DNA of 64,000 nucleotides from Spiroplasma_E sp902809815 (lineage in GTDB: Bacteria; Bacillota_I; Bacilli_A; Mycoplasmatales; VBWQ01). Shown here piece after piece: positions 1 through 10,494 of this stretch (positions within the stretch are counted from its first letter, which is position 1; each line of letters begins with the position of its first letter). The notes beneath the pieces are model-generated. The model was not told where the DNA came from and searched no databases. It worked only from the letters and a program-made list of their open reading frames with translations. The stretch covers positions 1 to 64,000 of the forward strand of contig NZ_OZ034992.1 of NCBI RefSeq assembly GCF_964030925.1, written 5' to 3'. Both the position numbers and the translations under genes were made by a program.

Positions 1-1379
1 TGAATGACACTGATAATAAACGAGAAAACTTTCAAAATATTTGAAATAAAGTTAGAAATTTTCTTCAATATGATGAAATGATTGATCCAAGTGTTTTTAA
101 TAACTATATTAAAAACACTTATATTTATGATATTTTTGAAAATAAATGTTTAATTATTGTTGATTCACTATTTGCAAAAGAAATTTTAACTAAAAATATA
201 ACATTTAAAGTTAAAGAAATTTTGGAAAGAATTATTCAACAAAATCTTCAAATTGAATTTTTAGAACTTAATGAAGCAAAGAAGCAAAAAATATATGTAG
301 AAAAAGATTTTGTTGAATTTAATAAATTGCAACAAATTAAAAAACAATTTCAATTTAATAACTTTGTTAAAGGTGAATCAAATAACGATGCTTATCAAGC
401 AGCATTTTCAATTACCATAGAACTTGGTAGGTATTGAAATCCCTTATTTATCTATGGTAATTCTGGATTAGGAAAAACACATTTACTTCATGCTATTGAA
501 AATGAAATACTAACAAAATATAATAATCAAAAAAAAGTACTTTACTTATCTTCTGAAGAATTTGGTCGTATGGTACCAGAAATTATTAAACAAAATGTTA
601 ATGATATTGAAAAATTTAAAGATTCATTTAATCAATACGATGTTCTTCTCGTTGATGATATTCAATTTTTAGCTAATCGTAGTAAAACAAATGAAATATT
701 TTTTCATATATTTAATAGTTTTGTTAACAAACAAAAACAAATTGTTATTACATCAGATAAACATCCTGATGATTTATATGGTTTTGAAGAAAGAAATGTT
801 TCAAGATTTCAAAGTGGTTTAAGTGTTGGTATTGATTCACCAGATTTTGAAACTTCATTAATTATTTTAAAAGAAAAAATTAAGTCTTTAAATTATGATC
901 CAAGCATTTTTACTGAAGAATCTTTAAGTTTTATTGCTTTAAATTTTAATAGTGATGTTAGAAAATTAGAAGGAGCATTAAATAGATTAATTTTTTACAG
1001 CATTTTATATATAAAGCCTAATCATTTAATAGTGCTTGAAGACGTTATGAAAGCTTTTAAAACATCAAATACTTCATTAAAAGAAAAACTAACTATTAAA
1101 AAAATTAAAACAATTGTATCTGAATATTATAATATTCCAATCAAATTATTGATTAGTACTTCTAGAGTTAAAACGATAACAATAGCACGCCATGTAGCAA
1201 TGTATTTAATAAAAACACTTTTAAATGAATCATATACAAAAATTGGTTCTGAATTTGGAGGTAAAGATCATACAACAGTAATGAATGCTTATAACAAAAT
1301 TAAAAAAAATATTGAAACTAATTATGAATTTAAAAAAAATATTGAAAGATTATCACGTGAATGTTTAAAACACAATTAA
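1..1379 (+). CDS. dnaA: Chromosomal replication initiator DnaA (first base of start codon outside window)
   Basis: ATP-dependent initiator that binds DnaA boxes and opens oriC. The frame is open from position 3. Bases 1-2 are TG, so they would complete an ATG, GTG or TTG start whose first base precedes the window, giving about 459 aa, normal for the family. The N-terminal helical domain I follows. Walker A (GNSGLGKT) is near residues 154-161 and Walker B (VLLVDD) near 215-220. The C-terminal DNA-binding signature (GGKDHTTVMNAYNKI) closes the protein. TGA at 438 is read as Trp. It lies directly upstream of dnaN, the usual origin arrangement. Confidence 0.97.
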
Positions 1380-1559
1380 TCCACTATTTTAATCATAAAT
1401 TATTAACTTATAAAATCCTGATTTTTTACTGATTTTATAAGTTAAAACTAGTTATTCACATTAATCCACATTGTAATATTATTAATAATTAAATAAATAA
1501 TAGTAATTAATATATATAATATATAATTAATTATTAATGTTTAAAAATGGGAGATATTT
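1380..1559. other. oriC: oriC candidate: dnaA-dnaN spacer with DnaA-box-like sites and AT-rich unwinding region
   Basis: The spacer has TTATTCACA at 1452-1460, one base off the canonical TTATCCACA box. The related TTAATCCACA follows at 1461-1470, and a partial match (TTAATCCAC) lies just after the dnaA stop near 1376. From about 1475 to 1540 the DNA is almost pure A/T, as expected for a duplex-unwinding element. The location is a usual mollicute/Firmicutes origin site. Part of the origin may also lie upstream of dnaA, outside the window. Confidence 0.7.
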
Positions 1560-2747
1560 ATGAAAATCGAAATCAAAAGTTCTATATTATTCAAAATAAT
1601 AAAAAAAATAATAAAAATAACAATTTCTAATAACAATTATGAAGAATTATCTTGTTTTTTATTAGAAGTTGAAAAAGAAAAAATAATTTTAACCGCATCT
1701 AATGGTAATTTATCATTAAAATATGAACTAAATAATAATGAAAAATATTTAAAAATATTAAATATTGGTTCAGTATTAATTAATACTAAAATTATTTATG
1801 ATATTTTTAGTAAATTAGAAGATGAATGAATTTTATTTGAACTTAAAATTAATAACTTAATCATTAGTAATTTTAAAAATGATAATAATGATTTTATCTT
1901 CAAACTAAGTACGTTGACAATTGAAAAATTTCCAAAAATTAACTTTAATAAAAATATTAAAAATAAAGTATCTTTTAATAAAAGTTTGTTACAAAATATA
2001 AATGAACAAATTGCTTTTGCAACAAATACAAACAATAATAAACCAGCATTAAGTGGAATTAATTTTAAATTTAATGATCAAAAGTTATTTGTTACAGCAA
2101 CTGATGGATATTGTTTAGCAAAAAAGTGATTTTCTTTTGAAGAAAAATTAGAATTTAGTAATAAAGAGTTTAATATTCCAGTTCATTTATTAAATGAAAT
2201 TGATAAAATTACTAGTGATTTAAATTCAAATATAAATTTTTATTTTGAAAATGATTATAATTTAATTATTGAAATTGAAAATTTTTTATTTCAAACACGA
2301 ATGATTGAAGGTACTTATCCAAATACGGATGATATTATTAAAAATATTATTGAAAAAGAAAAAAATATTATTGAAATTAATAACGTTAGAGAATTTTTAA
2401 AAATTATTGAATTATCAATAATTTTAGCAAAAAAAGATACTTCACCTATGATTCAATTTTGAATCAATGTGGAAAAAAATGATTTTAAAATTAATTGTTT
2501 ATCTAATAATGATAGTATAGGTGAAGTAATTGAACAATTTAAAAAATTTCATATTGTGAAATCGAAAAGTTTAAAAGAAGAAATAAAAGTAGTTTTTAAT
2601 TCAAAATTAATTATTAATGCTTTAAAATCTTTTAATAAATGTAAAAAAGTAAATTTGAAAATTTCTTGACCAAAAAATTATACAATTATTGATAGTGAAG
2701 AAGAAACTGGGTTATTACAACTAGTTTTACCAATTGGAGAAAAATAA
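1560..2747 (+). CDS. dnaN: DNA polymerase III beta sliding clamp
   Basis: Ring-shaped processivity clamp that tethers the replicase to DNA. The ATG at 1560 follows a GGGAG ribosome site at about 1549. The frame runs 395 aa, close to the usual 370-400, and is interrupted only by TGA codons read as Trp (1827, 2127, 2460, 2667). The recognisable middle domain begins around residue 119 with an ALSGINFKF stretch typical of clamp domains. Position right after dnaA supports the call. Sequence is Asn/Lys/Ile-rich, as in neighbouring genes. Confidence 0.95.
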
Positions 2748-2804
2748 TATGATATAACTAAAATAGTTATTTTTAATTAATAAGCTAAGAAAAGGTAAAA
2801 AATA

Positions 2805-3828
2805 ATGAAGAAGAAATTACAATTGTTAAGTATGTTTACTATTTTAATTTTTACTAATTTAAATATAATTGCTTGTAAAAATAAACAAGATAGTATTAGT
2901 GAATTTTATGTTTTAGGGGATAGTTTATCAGATACTGGTGCAGGAACATTTGCACAAAATCAATATTTAGAAAATAGTAATAGTAAATTTAAACATTTTC
3001 AATTAGATAAATCTTATTATAATAATTGTTGAAGTAATAATAAAGTAGCTTCACAATTAATTGCTGAAAAATTAAATATTAATTTTAAACCTGGGTGATT
3101 ATTTAACATCAATGGTAAAACATTTCAAAGTTTGGGTAATAATTATGCTTATGGAGGAGAAGTTGCTGATAGCAGTGATAATAATTTAGATATTATTAAA
3201 ACTTTTGATTTGTCTCATCAAACACAAATGTTGTTATTACAACATTCTTTACAAAAAAAAAAAAAAAAAGATGTTATTTGAATAGAAATGGGAGCTAATG
3301 ATATTGGTAATTTAATGAATAAAACAGATCCTATTATTATTAACAGTAAGATTAATAATGTAATAAATGAAGAAAAAAAAGCAATAAAATTATTAATTAA
3401 AAATGGTGCAAATAAAATTATTATTAGTGATGTTCCTGACTTAACATTAACACCAAAAATTAAAAAGATATTACATAATAATCAACAAAAAATACAAATA
3501 GCACGTAAAACATGTATTGAATATCAAAAACAATGAAAAAAAATGATATTAGAAATAAAAATAATTTATAAAAATATTATTACACCTTTTTTTCTTTCAA
3601 GAGAATTAGCAACTGATATGAATAATTTTAAAAATAAAATTCCAGAGTGCTACAATTTGTAAAATGATGTCTAAAGAAACAAAATATTCTTATAAACCAG
3701 TTTTTAATTCTGGAGTTAATGAAAGTAATTTAAATAAATATTTTTATTTTGATGAGTTTCATCCAGGTATGTGATTTCATCAACAAATGGCAAATAGTAT
3801 TATTAATTTAATAGAAAATTTTAAATAG
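2805..3828 (+). pseudogene. GDSL-family lipase/esterase lipoprotein, frameshifted
   Basis: The N-terminus has a lipoprotein signal ending in an IIAC lipobox (Cys24). A GDSL block follows (VLGDSLSDTGAG, nucleophile Ser in GDSLSD), then the family GAND block (MGANDIGN) with oxyanion-hole Asn. This suggests a surface-anchored lipid or ester hydrolase. The first frame stops at 3660. The block with the catalytic Asp/His pair (FDEFHPG) continues in the +1 frame up to 3828. A single-base shift therefore lies between about 3600 and 3662. The gene also holds a 17-nt A run at 3253-3269, currently in frame. As it stands the enzyme would lack its catalytic His. It is pseudogenised, or a sequencing or slippage case. 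Confidence 0.8.
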
Positions 3829-3909
3829 TTTTTTTGTTAAATATTTTTAAAAAAGTAATTTATTATTTTTGAATAAAGATTTTTAAATTTTTCTTTTAAA
3901 AAAATTATG

Positions 3910-3937
3910 TTGTTTTAAATCAAAAAAAATGTATAAT
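3910..3937 (+). promoter_or_regulatory. Probable sigma-A promoter for gyrB-gyrA
   Basis: TTGTTT at 3910-3915 and a perfect TATAAT at 3932-3937 are separated by 16 bases. It is the best promoter match in the 243-base gap upstream of gyrB and sits about 135 bases before the start codon, leaving a long leader. Confidence 0.55.
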
Positions 3938-4012
3938 TTATACATAAAATGTAAAATAATATGCTTATTTTAAAGAATAAAAAGTCTTTTTTTTGAATTT
4001 ATTTTTGAAATT

Positions 4013-4050
4013 TTAAATATTTTCATTATTAAATTAATGAAAATATTTAA
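4013..4050. promoter_or_regulatory. Perfect 15-bp inverted repeat in the gyrB leader
   Basis: TTAAATATTTTCATT at 4013-4027 is mirrored exactly at 4036-4050 with an 8-nt loop. It ends about 20 bases before the GTG start of gyrB, just upstream of its ribosome site. It lacks a following T run, so it is unlikely to be a plain terminator. A leader hairpin or an operator is possible; function is not known. Confidence 0.5.
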
Positions 4051-4071
4051 TGATGAAAGAGAGTGAAAATA

Positions 4072-5991
4072 GTGAGCACAAGGACTCCAAATGATTATAA
4101 TGCTAACTCAATTCAAGTTTTAGAAGGACTAGAAGCAGTTAGAAAACGACCTGGAATGTATATTGGTTCCACTGCAGAAAGAGGATTACATCACTTAGTT
4201 TGAGAAATAGTTGATAATGCTGTTGATGAAGTTATTGCCGGTTTTTGTACAAAAATTTCTGTAACTATTACTAAAAATAATGAAATATTAGTAAAAGATA
4301 ATGGTCGAGGTATTCCTACTGATATACATCCAAAGACTAATATTTCAACAGTAGAAACGGTTTTTACTACATTACATGCTGGTGGAAAATTTGATAATGG
4401 TTCTTATAAAGTATCAGGTGGTTTGCATGGTGTTGGTGCTTCAGTAGTAAATGCTTTAAGTAAGTATTTGGAAGTTACTATTTACCGTGATGGTAATATT
4501 TTTTTTCAAAAATATATTGAAGGTGGTAAACCAGAATTACCATTGGCAGTTATTGGACAAAGTGATAAAAAAGGAACAACTGTTTTATTTAAACCTGATG
4601 AAAGTATTTTTACTGAAACTGTAAATTTTAGTTTTATAATAATTAAAACAAGGTTAAGACAACTTGCTTTTTTAAATAAAGGTTTAACTATTCAAGTTAT
4701 TGATGAACGTGAAAATAAAGAAGAAACTTTTTGTTATGAAGGGGGCATTAAAGAATATGTTGCCTTTTTAAATAATAAATTTGAACCTTTAAAACATGAA
4801 ATTATTTATGGAGAGTTTGAAATAAATGGTATAAACACAGAAATAGCTTTTCAATATAATGAAAGTGAAGAATCTCAAATATTTTCATTTTGTAATAATA
4901 TTAATACACCTGAAGGTGGAACACATGAAGATGGTTTTCGTTTAGCATTAACAAGAGAATTGAATTCTTATGCGAAAAAAAATAATCTTTTAAAAAATAA
5001 TGATGAAACATTTACTGGTGATGATGTTAAAGAAGGAATTTTAGCAATTATTTCAGTTCAACATCCTAATCCACAATATGAAGGGCAAACTAAAACAAAA
5101 CTTGGTAATTCTGAAGTTAGAAAAATTGTTTCTAATGTAACTGGAAAAATAATTAATAAATTTTTATTGGAAAACCCTGCTGAAGCAAAAATTATTATTA
5201 ACAAAGTTATTTTATCAGTAAGTGCACGTTTAGCATCTAAAAAAGCACGTGAGAATATTATGACTTCGAGAAAAAATCCTTTACAATTTTCTAATTTACC
5301 TGGTAAATTAGCAGATTGTTCTTCTAAAGATCCAACTAAAACAGAAGTTTTTCTTGTCGAAGGTGAGTCAGCTGGTGGAACTGCAAAGTTGGGAAGAAGT
5401 AGAGAAATTCAAGCAATTTTACCATTAAGAGGGAAAATAATTAATGTTGAAAAAGCACGACTTTTAAAAGTTTTTTCTGATGAAGAAATAAATAATCTTA
5501 TTATTTCCTTTGGCTGTGGTGTTGGTAAAGAATTTAATATTACTAAATTACGTTATCATAAAATTATTATTATGACTGATGCTGATGTTGACGGTTCACA
5601 TATTAAAACATTATTATTAACATTTTTTTATCGTTACATGCGTCCCTTAATTGATGCTGGTTATATATATATAGCTCAGCCTCCTTTATATAAATTTTAT
5701 AGTGGTAAATTTGTTAAATATGCATATAATGATCAAGAATTGCAAGAAATTAAAGATAATTTTAATGGAACTAATTTTAACATTCAACGTTATAAAGGTT
5801 TAGGAGAAATGAATGCCACACAATTATGAGAAACAACTATGGATCCACAACATAGAATTTTATTACAAGTAAGTATTGATGATGCTTCAGAAGCAGATGA
5901 AACTTTTTCAATATTGATGGGGAAAGATGTATTTCCACGAAAAGAATTTATTCAAGAAAATGCTAAATATGTAAAAAACATTGATGCTTAA
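4072..5991 (+). CDS. gyrB: DNA gyrase subunit B
   Basis: ATPase subunit of gyrase, which introduces negative supercoils together with GyrA. The GTG start at 4072 gives an N-terminus running straight into the family motif (RKRPGMYIGS) and follows an AGAGAG ribosome site. The GHKL ATPase motifs (DNGRGIP, GLHGVGASVVNA), TOPRIM glutamate (VEGESAGG) and metal-binding DxD (TDADVDGS) are all present. Length is 639 aa, as expected. TGA is Trp at 4201 and 5827. It forms an operon with gyrA 31 bases downstream. Confidence 0.97.
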
Positions 5992-6022
5992 AAGTTAATA
6001 AAATAAAATTAGGAGTTTATAT

Positions 6023-8512
6023 ATGAGCGAAATAACTAAAAAAAATGAAACATTTATTTCTAATAAATATGTTCGTAATATATCTGATGAAATGAGAACT
6101 AGTTTTTTAGAATATTCAATGTCAGTTATTGTTTCAAGAGCTTTACCAGATGCAAGAGATGGATTGAAACCAGTACATCGTCGAATTTTATATTCTTTAG
6201 CAATTTTAGGTATGACATATGATAAACCTTATAAAAAAGCAGCACGTATTGTTGGAGAATGTATTGGAAAATTTCATCCTCATGGTGATATTGCAGTTTA
6301 TGAAACAATGGTAAGAATGGCACAAGAATTTAATTATCGTTATCCTTTAGCTGATGGCCAAGGTAATTTTGGTTCAATTGATGGTGATAGTGCTGCTGCT
6401 ATGAGATATACTGAAGTTAGAATGAGTAAAATGGCAGGAGAGTTGGTTAAAGATTTAAATAAAAATACAGTTGCTTTTGTTGAAAATTATGATGGTGCTG
6501 AAAAAGAGCCTAGTGTTTTACCAGCTTATTTTCCTAATTTATTAGTTAATGGAACAACAGGTATTGCTGTTGGAATGGCAACAAGTATTCCACCACATAA
6601 CTTAAGAGAAATAGTTGATGCAATTATTTTTGTAGCTCACAATCCTGATTGTGATATTATGGAAATATTAGATATTGTTAAAGGACCTGACTTTCCTACA
6701 GGTGCAATGATTTTAGGCGTAAATTCATTTAAAAATGCTTATTTAAACGGAAGATCAACAATAACAGTTCGTAGTAAAACTAAAGTTGAAAAATTATCAA
6801 ATGGTAAACCTGCAATTATTGTTGAAGAAATACCTTATCAAACTAATAAAACTAATTTAATAAATAATATAGTTAAAGCAGTTCAAGAAAAAAAAGTAAA
6901 TTATATAACTGATTTGCGAGATGAATCTAATCGTGAAGGAATAAGATTAGTATTAGAAATTAAAAATATTGATTATGCTGAACTTATTTTAAATCAACTA
7001 TATAAATTTACTTCATTACAAACAACATTCACAATAAATTTATTAGCATTACATAATAAACAACCTAAAGTAATGAATTTAAAAGAAATGATTGAAATTT
7101 ATATTGAACATCAAATTGAAATTATTCTTAATAAGTCTAATTTTGAATTAAAAAAATATGAACATCAATATCATATTATTTTTGGTCTTGTTAAAGCATT
7201 ACAAAATATTGATGAAATTATTAAAATAATTAAGGAATCAAAGAAAACAGAAGAAGCATTAACTAATTTACAGAATAAATTTGAATTTTCTGAAAAACAA
7301 GCTAAAGCTATTTTAGAAATGAAACTGCAACGTTTAACAGATTTAGAACAAGAAAAATTAAATAATGAATTATCATTTATTAATGAAGAAATTATTCGAT
7401 TAAGAACTTTAATTAATGAATCTTCTAAGCAAATAGAATTAATGATTTCTCAGTTAACAACAATTAAAGAAAATTATGGTGATGATAGAAGAACTGAAAT
7501 TATTGAAAATTATGAAGGTGAAATTATTGATGAAGCTTTAATTAAAGAAGAACAGGTGGTTATAACGCTTTCAAAAAGTGGTTATATTAAACGTTTACCT
7601 TTAGATACATATAGAACTCAACATCGTGGTGGTGTTGGTGTTAAAGGTGCTGGTGGCACTGATATTAATACTGATGATATTGATAAAGTTTTAATTACTT
7701 CAACCCATTCTGATTTGTTAATATTTAGTAATAAAGGAAAAGTTTATCGAATTCGTGCTCATAAGGTACCAAATTATTCAAGAACAGCTAAAGGAACACC
7801 AATTGTTAATTTAATAGCAACAGAAAAAAATGAGACTATTAAAACAATAATTGCTATATCAGAAGATTATGATATAAATGCTAATTTATTTTTTGTTACT
7901 AAAAAAGGAATTATTAAACGTTCAACTTTAGATCAATTTAAATCTATTTACCAAAATGGTAAGATAGCTATTAAATTGCGTTCAAATGATCAATTAGTAG
8001 ATGTTCTGAAAACTACAGGTAATAATGAAATAATTATTGCTGTGGCTAATGGACGAGCAGTTAGAATCAATGAAAATCAAGTTAGAGTAATGTCAAGAAT
8101 AGCCAGCGGAGTAAAAGGAATAGATACAAAAGGTACTCATGTAATTGGAATGTGTTCTAATCAAGATGGTGATTTAGTTGTCTCTATTAGTGACAAAGGT
8201 TATGGAAAAATATCACGATTTGAAGAATATCGTTTAGCAAATCGTGGTGGTAAGGGTGTAATTTCAATGAAATTAGCTCAAAAAACAGGACAATTAATTG
8301 GTATAAATTCAATAAATAACACTAATAATAGTAATGATTTATTAATTATGACTTTAAAAGGTACAGTTATTAGATTTTCTTTAGAAGATATAAGAACTAC
8401 AAGTAGAAATACTATAGGTGTTAAATTAATTAGATTTAAAACAGAAGATGATGCAATTTCTTCAATTGTAACAATCCCAATCACTAAAGAAAAAACTATT
8501 TTTATTGATTAA
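6023..8512 (+). CDS. gyrA: DNA gyrase subunit A
   Basis: DNA breakage-reunion subunit of gyrase. The ATG at 6023 follows an AGGAG site. The catalytic tyrosine is about residue 129 within AAMRYTEVRM. The C-terminal beta-pinwheel carries a GyrA-box-like QHRGGVGVKG that distinguishes it from ParC, although the box is not the exact QRRGGKG form. Length 829 aa is normal. The protein contains no tryptophan, so the frame has no TGA. Confidence 0.96.
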   Translation: MSEITKKNETFISNKYVRNISDEMRTSFLEYSMSVIVSRALPDARDGLKPVHRRILYSLAILGMTYDKPYKKAARIVGECIGKFHPHGDIAVYETMVRMAQEFNYRYPLADGQGNFGSIDGDSAAAMRYTEVRMSKMAGELVKDLNKNTVAFVENYDGAEKEPSVLPAYFPNLLVNGTTGIAVGMATSIPPHNLREIVDAIIFVAHNPDCDIMEILDIVKGPDFPTGAMILGVNSFKNAYLNGRSTITVRSKTKVEKLSNGKPAIIVEEIPYQTNKTNLINNIVKAVQEKKVNYITDLRDESNREGIRLVLEIKNIDYAELILNQLYKFTSLQTTFTINLLALHNKQPKVMNLKEMIEIYIEHQIEIILNKSNFELKKYEHQYHIIFGLVKALQNIDEIIKIIKESKKTEEALTNLQNKFEFSEKQAKAILEMKLQRLTDLEQEKLNNELSFINEEIIRLRTLINESSKQIELMISQLTTIKENYGDDRRTEIIENYEGEIIDEALIKEEQVVITLSKSGYIKRLPLDTYRTQHRGGVGVKGAGGTDINTDDIDKVLITSTHSDLLIFSNKGKVYRIRAHKVPNYSRTAKGTPIVNLIATEKNETIKTIIAISEDYDINANLFFVTKKGIIKRSTLDQFKSIYQNGKIAIKLRSNDQLVDVLKTTGNNEIIIAVANGRAVRINENQVRVMSRIASGVKGIDTKGTHVIGMCSNQDGDLVVSISDKGYGKISRFEEYRLANRGGKGVISMKLAQKTGQLIGINSINNTNNSNDLLIMTLKGTVIRFSLEDIRTTSRNTIGVKLIRFKTEDDAISSIVTIPITKEKTIFID

Positions 8513-8528
8513 TTTAAGAGGTGCTAAA

Positions 8529-9794
8529 ATGATTGATATAGAAAAAATACGTAATAATTTGGAAAAAACTATTAATAAAATAGAAACAAGGGGCCAAAGT
8601 TATAAAAATGAAATAAATAAAATTTTTAATTTAGATTTAGAAATAAGAACTTTAAAAACAAAAAATCAAAAATTAGAAGAAACAAGAAATAAGCAATCTA
8701 AACAAATTGGTGAATTATTAAAAAATAAAAAAAATGATCAAATAAAAAAAATTAAAGATGATATGATTATTTTAAAAGAAAAAATTATAAAAAATAATTT
8801 AAAAATTGTAGATTTAGAAGATAAAATATATGAATTACAGTTAGTAATTCCTAATATACCACATTTTTCAGTTCCACAAGGAAACGATGAAACTAATAAT
8901 CAAGAAGTTAGAAAATGAGGGAAAATTATTAAAAAAAATAGTAAACCACACTGAGAAATTGCTGAAAAGTTAAATATAATTGATTTTTCAAAAGCAACTA
9001 AATTAAGTGGTACTAGATTTATTATGTATAAAAATAAAGGTGCTTTATTAGTTAGAGCATTAATGAATTTTATGATTGATTCTCATTTAAAAAATGGTTA
9101 TTCTGAATTTTTACCACCATTAATTATTAATAAAGAAAACTTATTTGGTACAGGGCAACTTCCTAAATTTAAAGATGATTTATTTCAATTAAATAATGAA
9201 CAGTATTTAATTCCAACAGCAGAAGTTCCTTTAACAAATATTTATCGTAATGAAATTATTAATTTTTCTGAATTACCAATAAAAATGTGTGCTTATACAC
9301 CATGTTTTCGTTCAGAAGTGGGTTCTGCTGGTAGAGATACAAGAGGAATAATTAGATTACATCAATTTAATAAAGTAGAATTAGTTCAAATTGTTGATCC
9401 TGAAAAATCTTATGATGCCCTTGAAAAGTTAACTAAAAATGCTGAATTAATTTTACAAAAATTAGATATTCCTTATAGAGTTATTAATTTATGTAGTGGT
9501 GATATTGGTTTTAGTGCTGCTAAAACTTATGATTTAGAATTATGATTACCTTCTCAAATGTGTTATCGTGAGGTTTCTTCATGTAGTAATTGTGAAGATT
9601 TTCAAGCAAGAAGAATGGAAACTAGAGTTAGTCAAGATAATAAGAAAGTAGTTCCACATACACTAAATGGATCGGGATTAGCTATTGATCGAGTTGTTGC
9701 AGCAATTTTAGAAAATTTTTATGTTGAAGAAGATAATGTTGTAAATATACCTATTGTTTTACAACCTTATATGAATAATTTAAAAACTATTTAA
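8529..9794 (+). CDS. serS: Seryl-tRNA synthetase
   Basis: Class II synthetase that charges tRNA-Ser. The ATG at 8529 is preferred over an in-frame upstream codon at 8505, because an AGAGGTG site lies just before it. An N-terminal coiled-coil arm (about residues 25-105) binds the tRNA. Motif 2 (FRSEVGSAGRDTRG) and motif 3 (GSGLAIDRVVAA) are intact. Length is 421 aa. It starts 16 bases after gyrA and may be cotranscribed. Trp is encoded by TGA at 8916, 8952 and 9543. Confidence 0.96.
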
Positions 9795-9826
9795 TTTATA
9801 ATGTTTCACGTGAAACATTATAAATT
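9793..9826. promoter_or_regulatory. parS: parS chromosome-partition site (palindrome), possibly doubling as serS terminator
   Basis: Bases 9802-9817 read TGTTTCACGTGAAACA, the ParB/Spo0J-binding consensus of Firmicutes. It sits at the heart of a 34-nt perfect palindrome (9793-9826) immediately after the serS stop, about 8.4 kb from oriC. Origin-proximal parS sites load ParB and SMC for segregation. The long palindrome could also act as a weak terminator. Confidence 0.88.
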
Positions 9827-9869
9827 AAAAAAAATGTATTTTTTTATAAAAAAATTGTTATAATTAATA

Positions 9870-9951
9870 ATGCCACTGCAACAATTACATTCGAACCGGG
9901 TCAGGACCGAAAGGTAGCAGCCATAAGGATTAGGATTGTGTGCGGTGGTTT
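9870..9951 (+). ncRNA. ffs: Signal recognition particle RNA (small bacterial 4.5S type)
   Basis: The conserved SRP domain core GGTCAGGACCGAAAGGTAGCAGCC-type apical loop occurs at about 9899-9922. The ends pair (CCACTGCA near 9872 with TGCGGTGG near 9942). A TATAAT at 9859-9864 would place the start near 9870. The RNA binds Ffh and targets membrane proteins. Its place beside tadA and dnaX matches Firmicutes synteny. Confidence 0.92.
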
Positions 9952-9983
9952 TATTTTGAAAAATAAAAAAGAGGTTTCTTTAA

Positions 9984-10436
9984 ATGAAAAAACAAAATTA
10001 TATGGAAATTGCCTTAAAGCTTGCTAAAAAAGCTGCTATTAATGGTGATGTTCCAATTGGTGCAATTATTGTTGATGAAAATGATAATATTATTGGTAGA
10101 GGATTTAACAAAAAGGAAAAAGACAAAGATCCAACTCAACATGCGGAAATTATTGCAATAAAAAAAGCATGTAAAAAAAATAATAATTGACGTTTATTAA
10201 ATTGTACTATTTATACAACATTAGAACCATGTTTAATGTGTGTAGGGGCTTTGTTACAAACAAGAATAAAACATATTGTTTTTGCTTTAAAAGATAGTAA
10301 ATTTGGATGCGTTGAATCACTCTATAATTTAACATTAGATAAAAGATTTAATCATCGTAGTGAATATACTTATTGTTTAAACTTAGATAGTAAAGAAATG
10401 TTACAAAGTTTTTTTGGAGAAATTCGTAATTTATAA
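9984..10436 (+). CDS. tadA: tRNA-specific adenosine deaminase
   Basis: Converts A34 to inosine in tRNA anticodons. The zinc-dependent deaminase motifs are visible: HAE at residues 53-55 and PCLMC with Cys83 and Cys86. The proton-shuttle Glu is in HAE. A GAGG ribosome site lies upstream of the ATG at 9984. Length is 150 aa, normal. One TGA is Trp69. Order SRP RNA, tadA, dnaX is conserved in relatives. Confidence 0.94.
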
Positions 10437-10494
10437 TAATTGTTTTTATAACACATTTTATAAAAAATTGTTAGGATAAATATAGGTGATTTAA

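Noticed and set aside
6126..6323. Minus-strand frame in gyrA
   Set aside because: Shadow of an intact, conserved gene.
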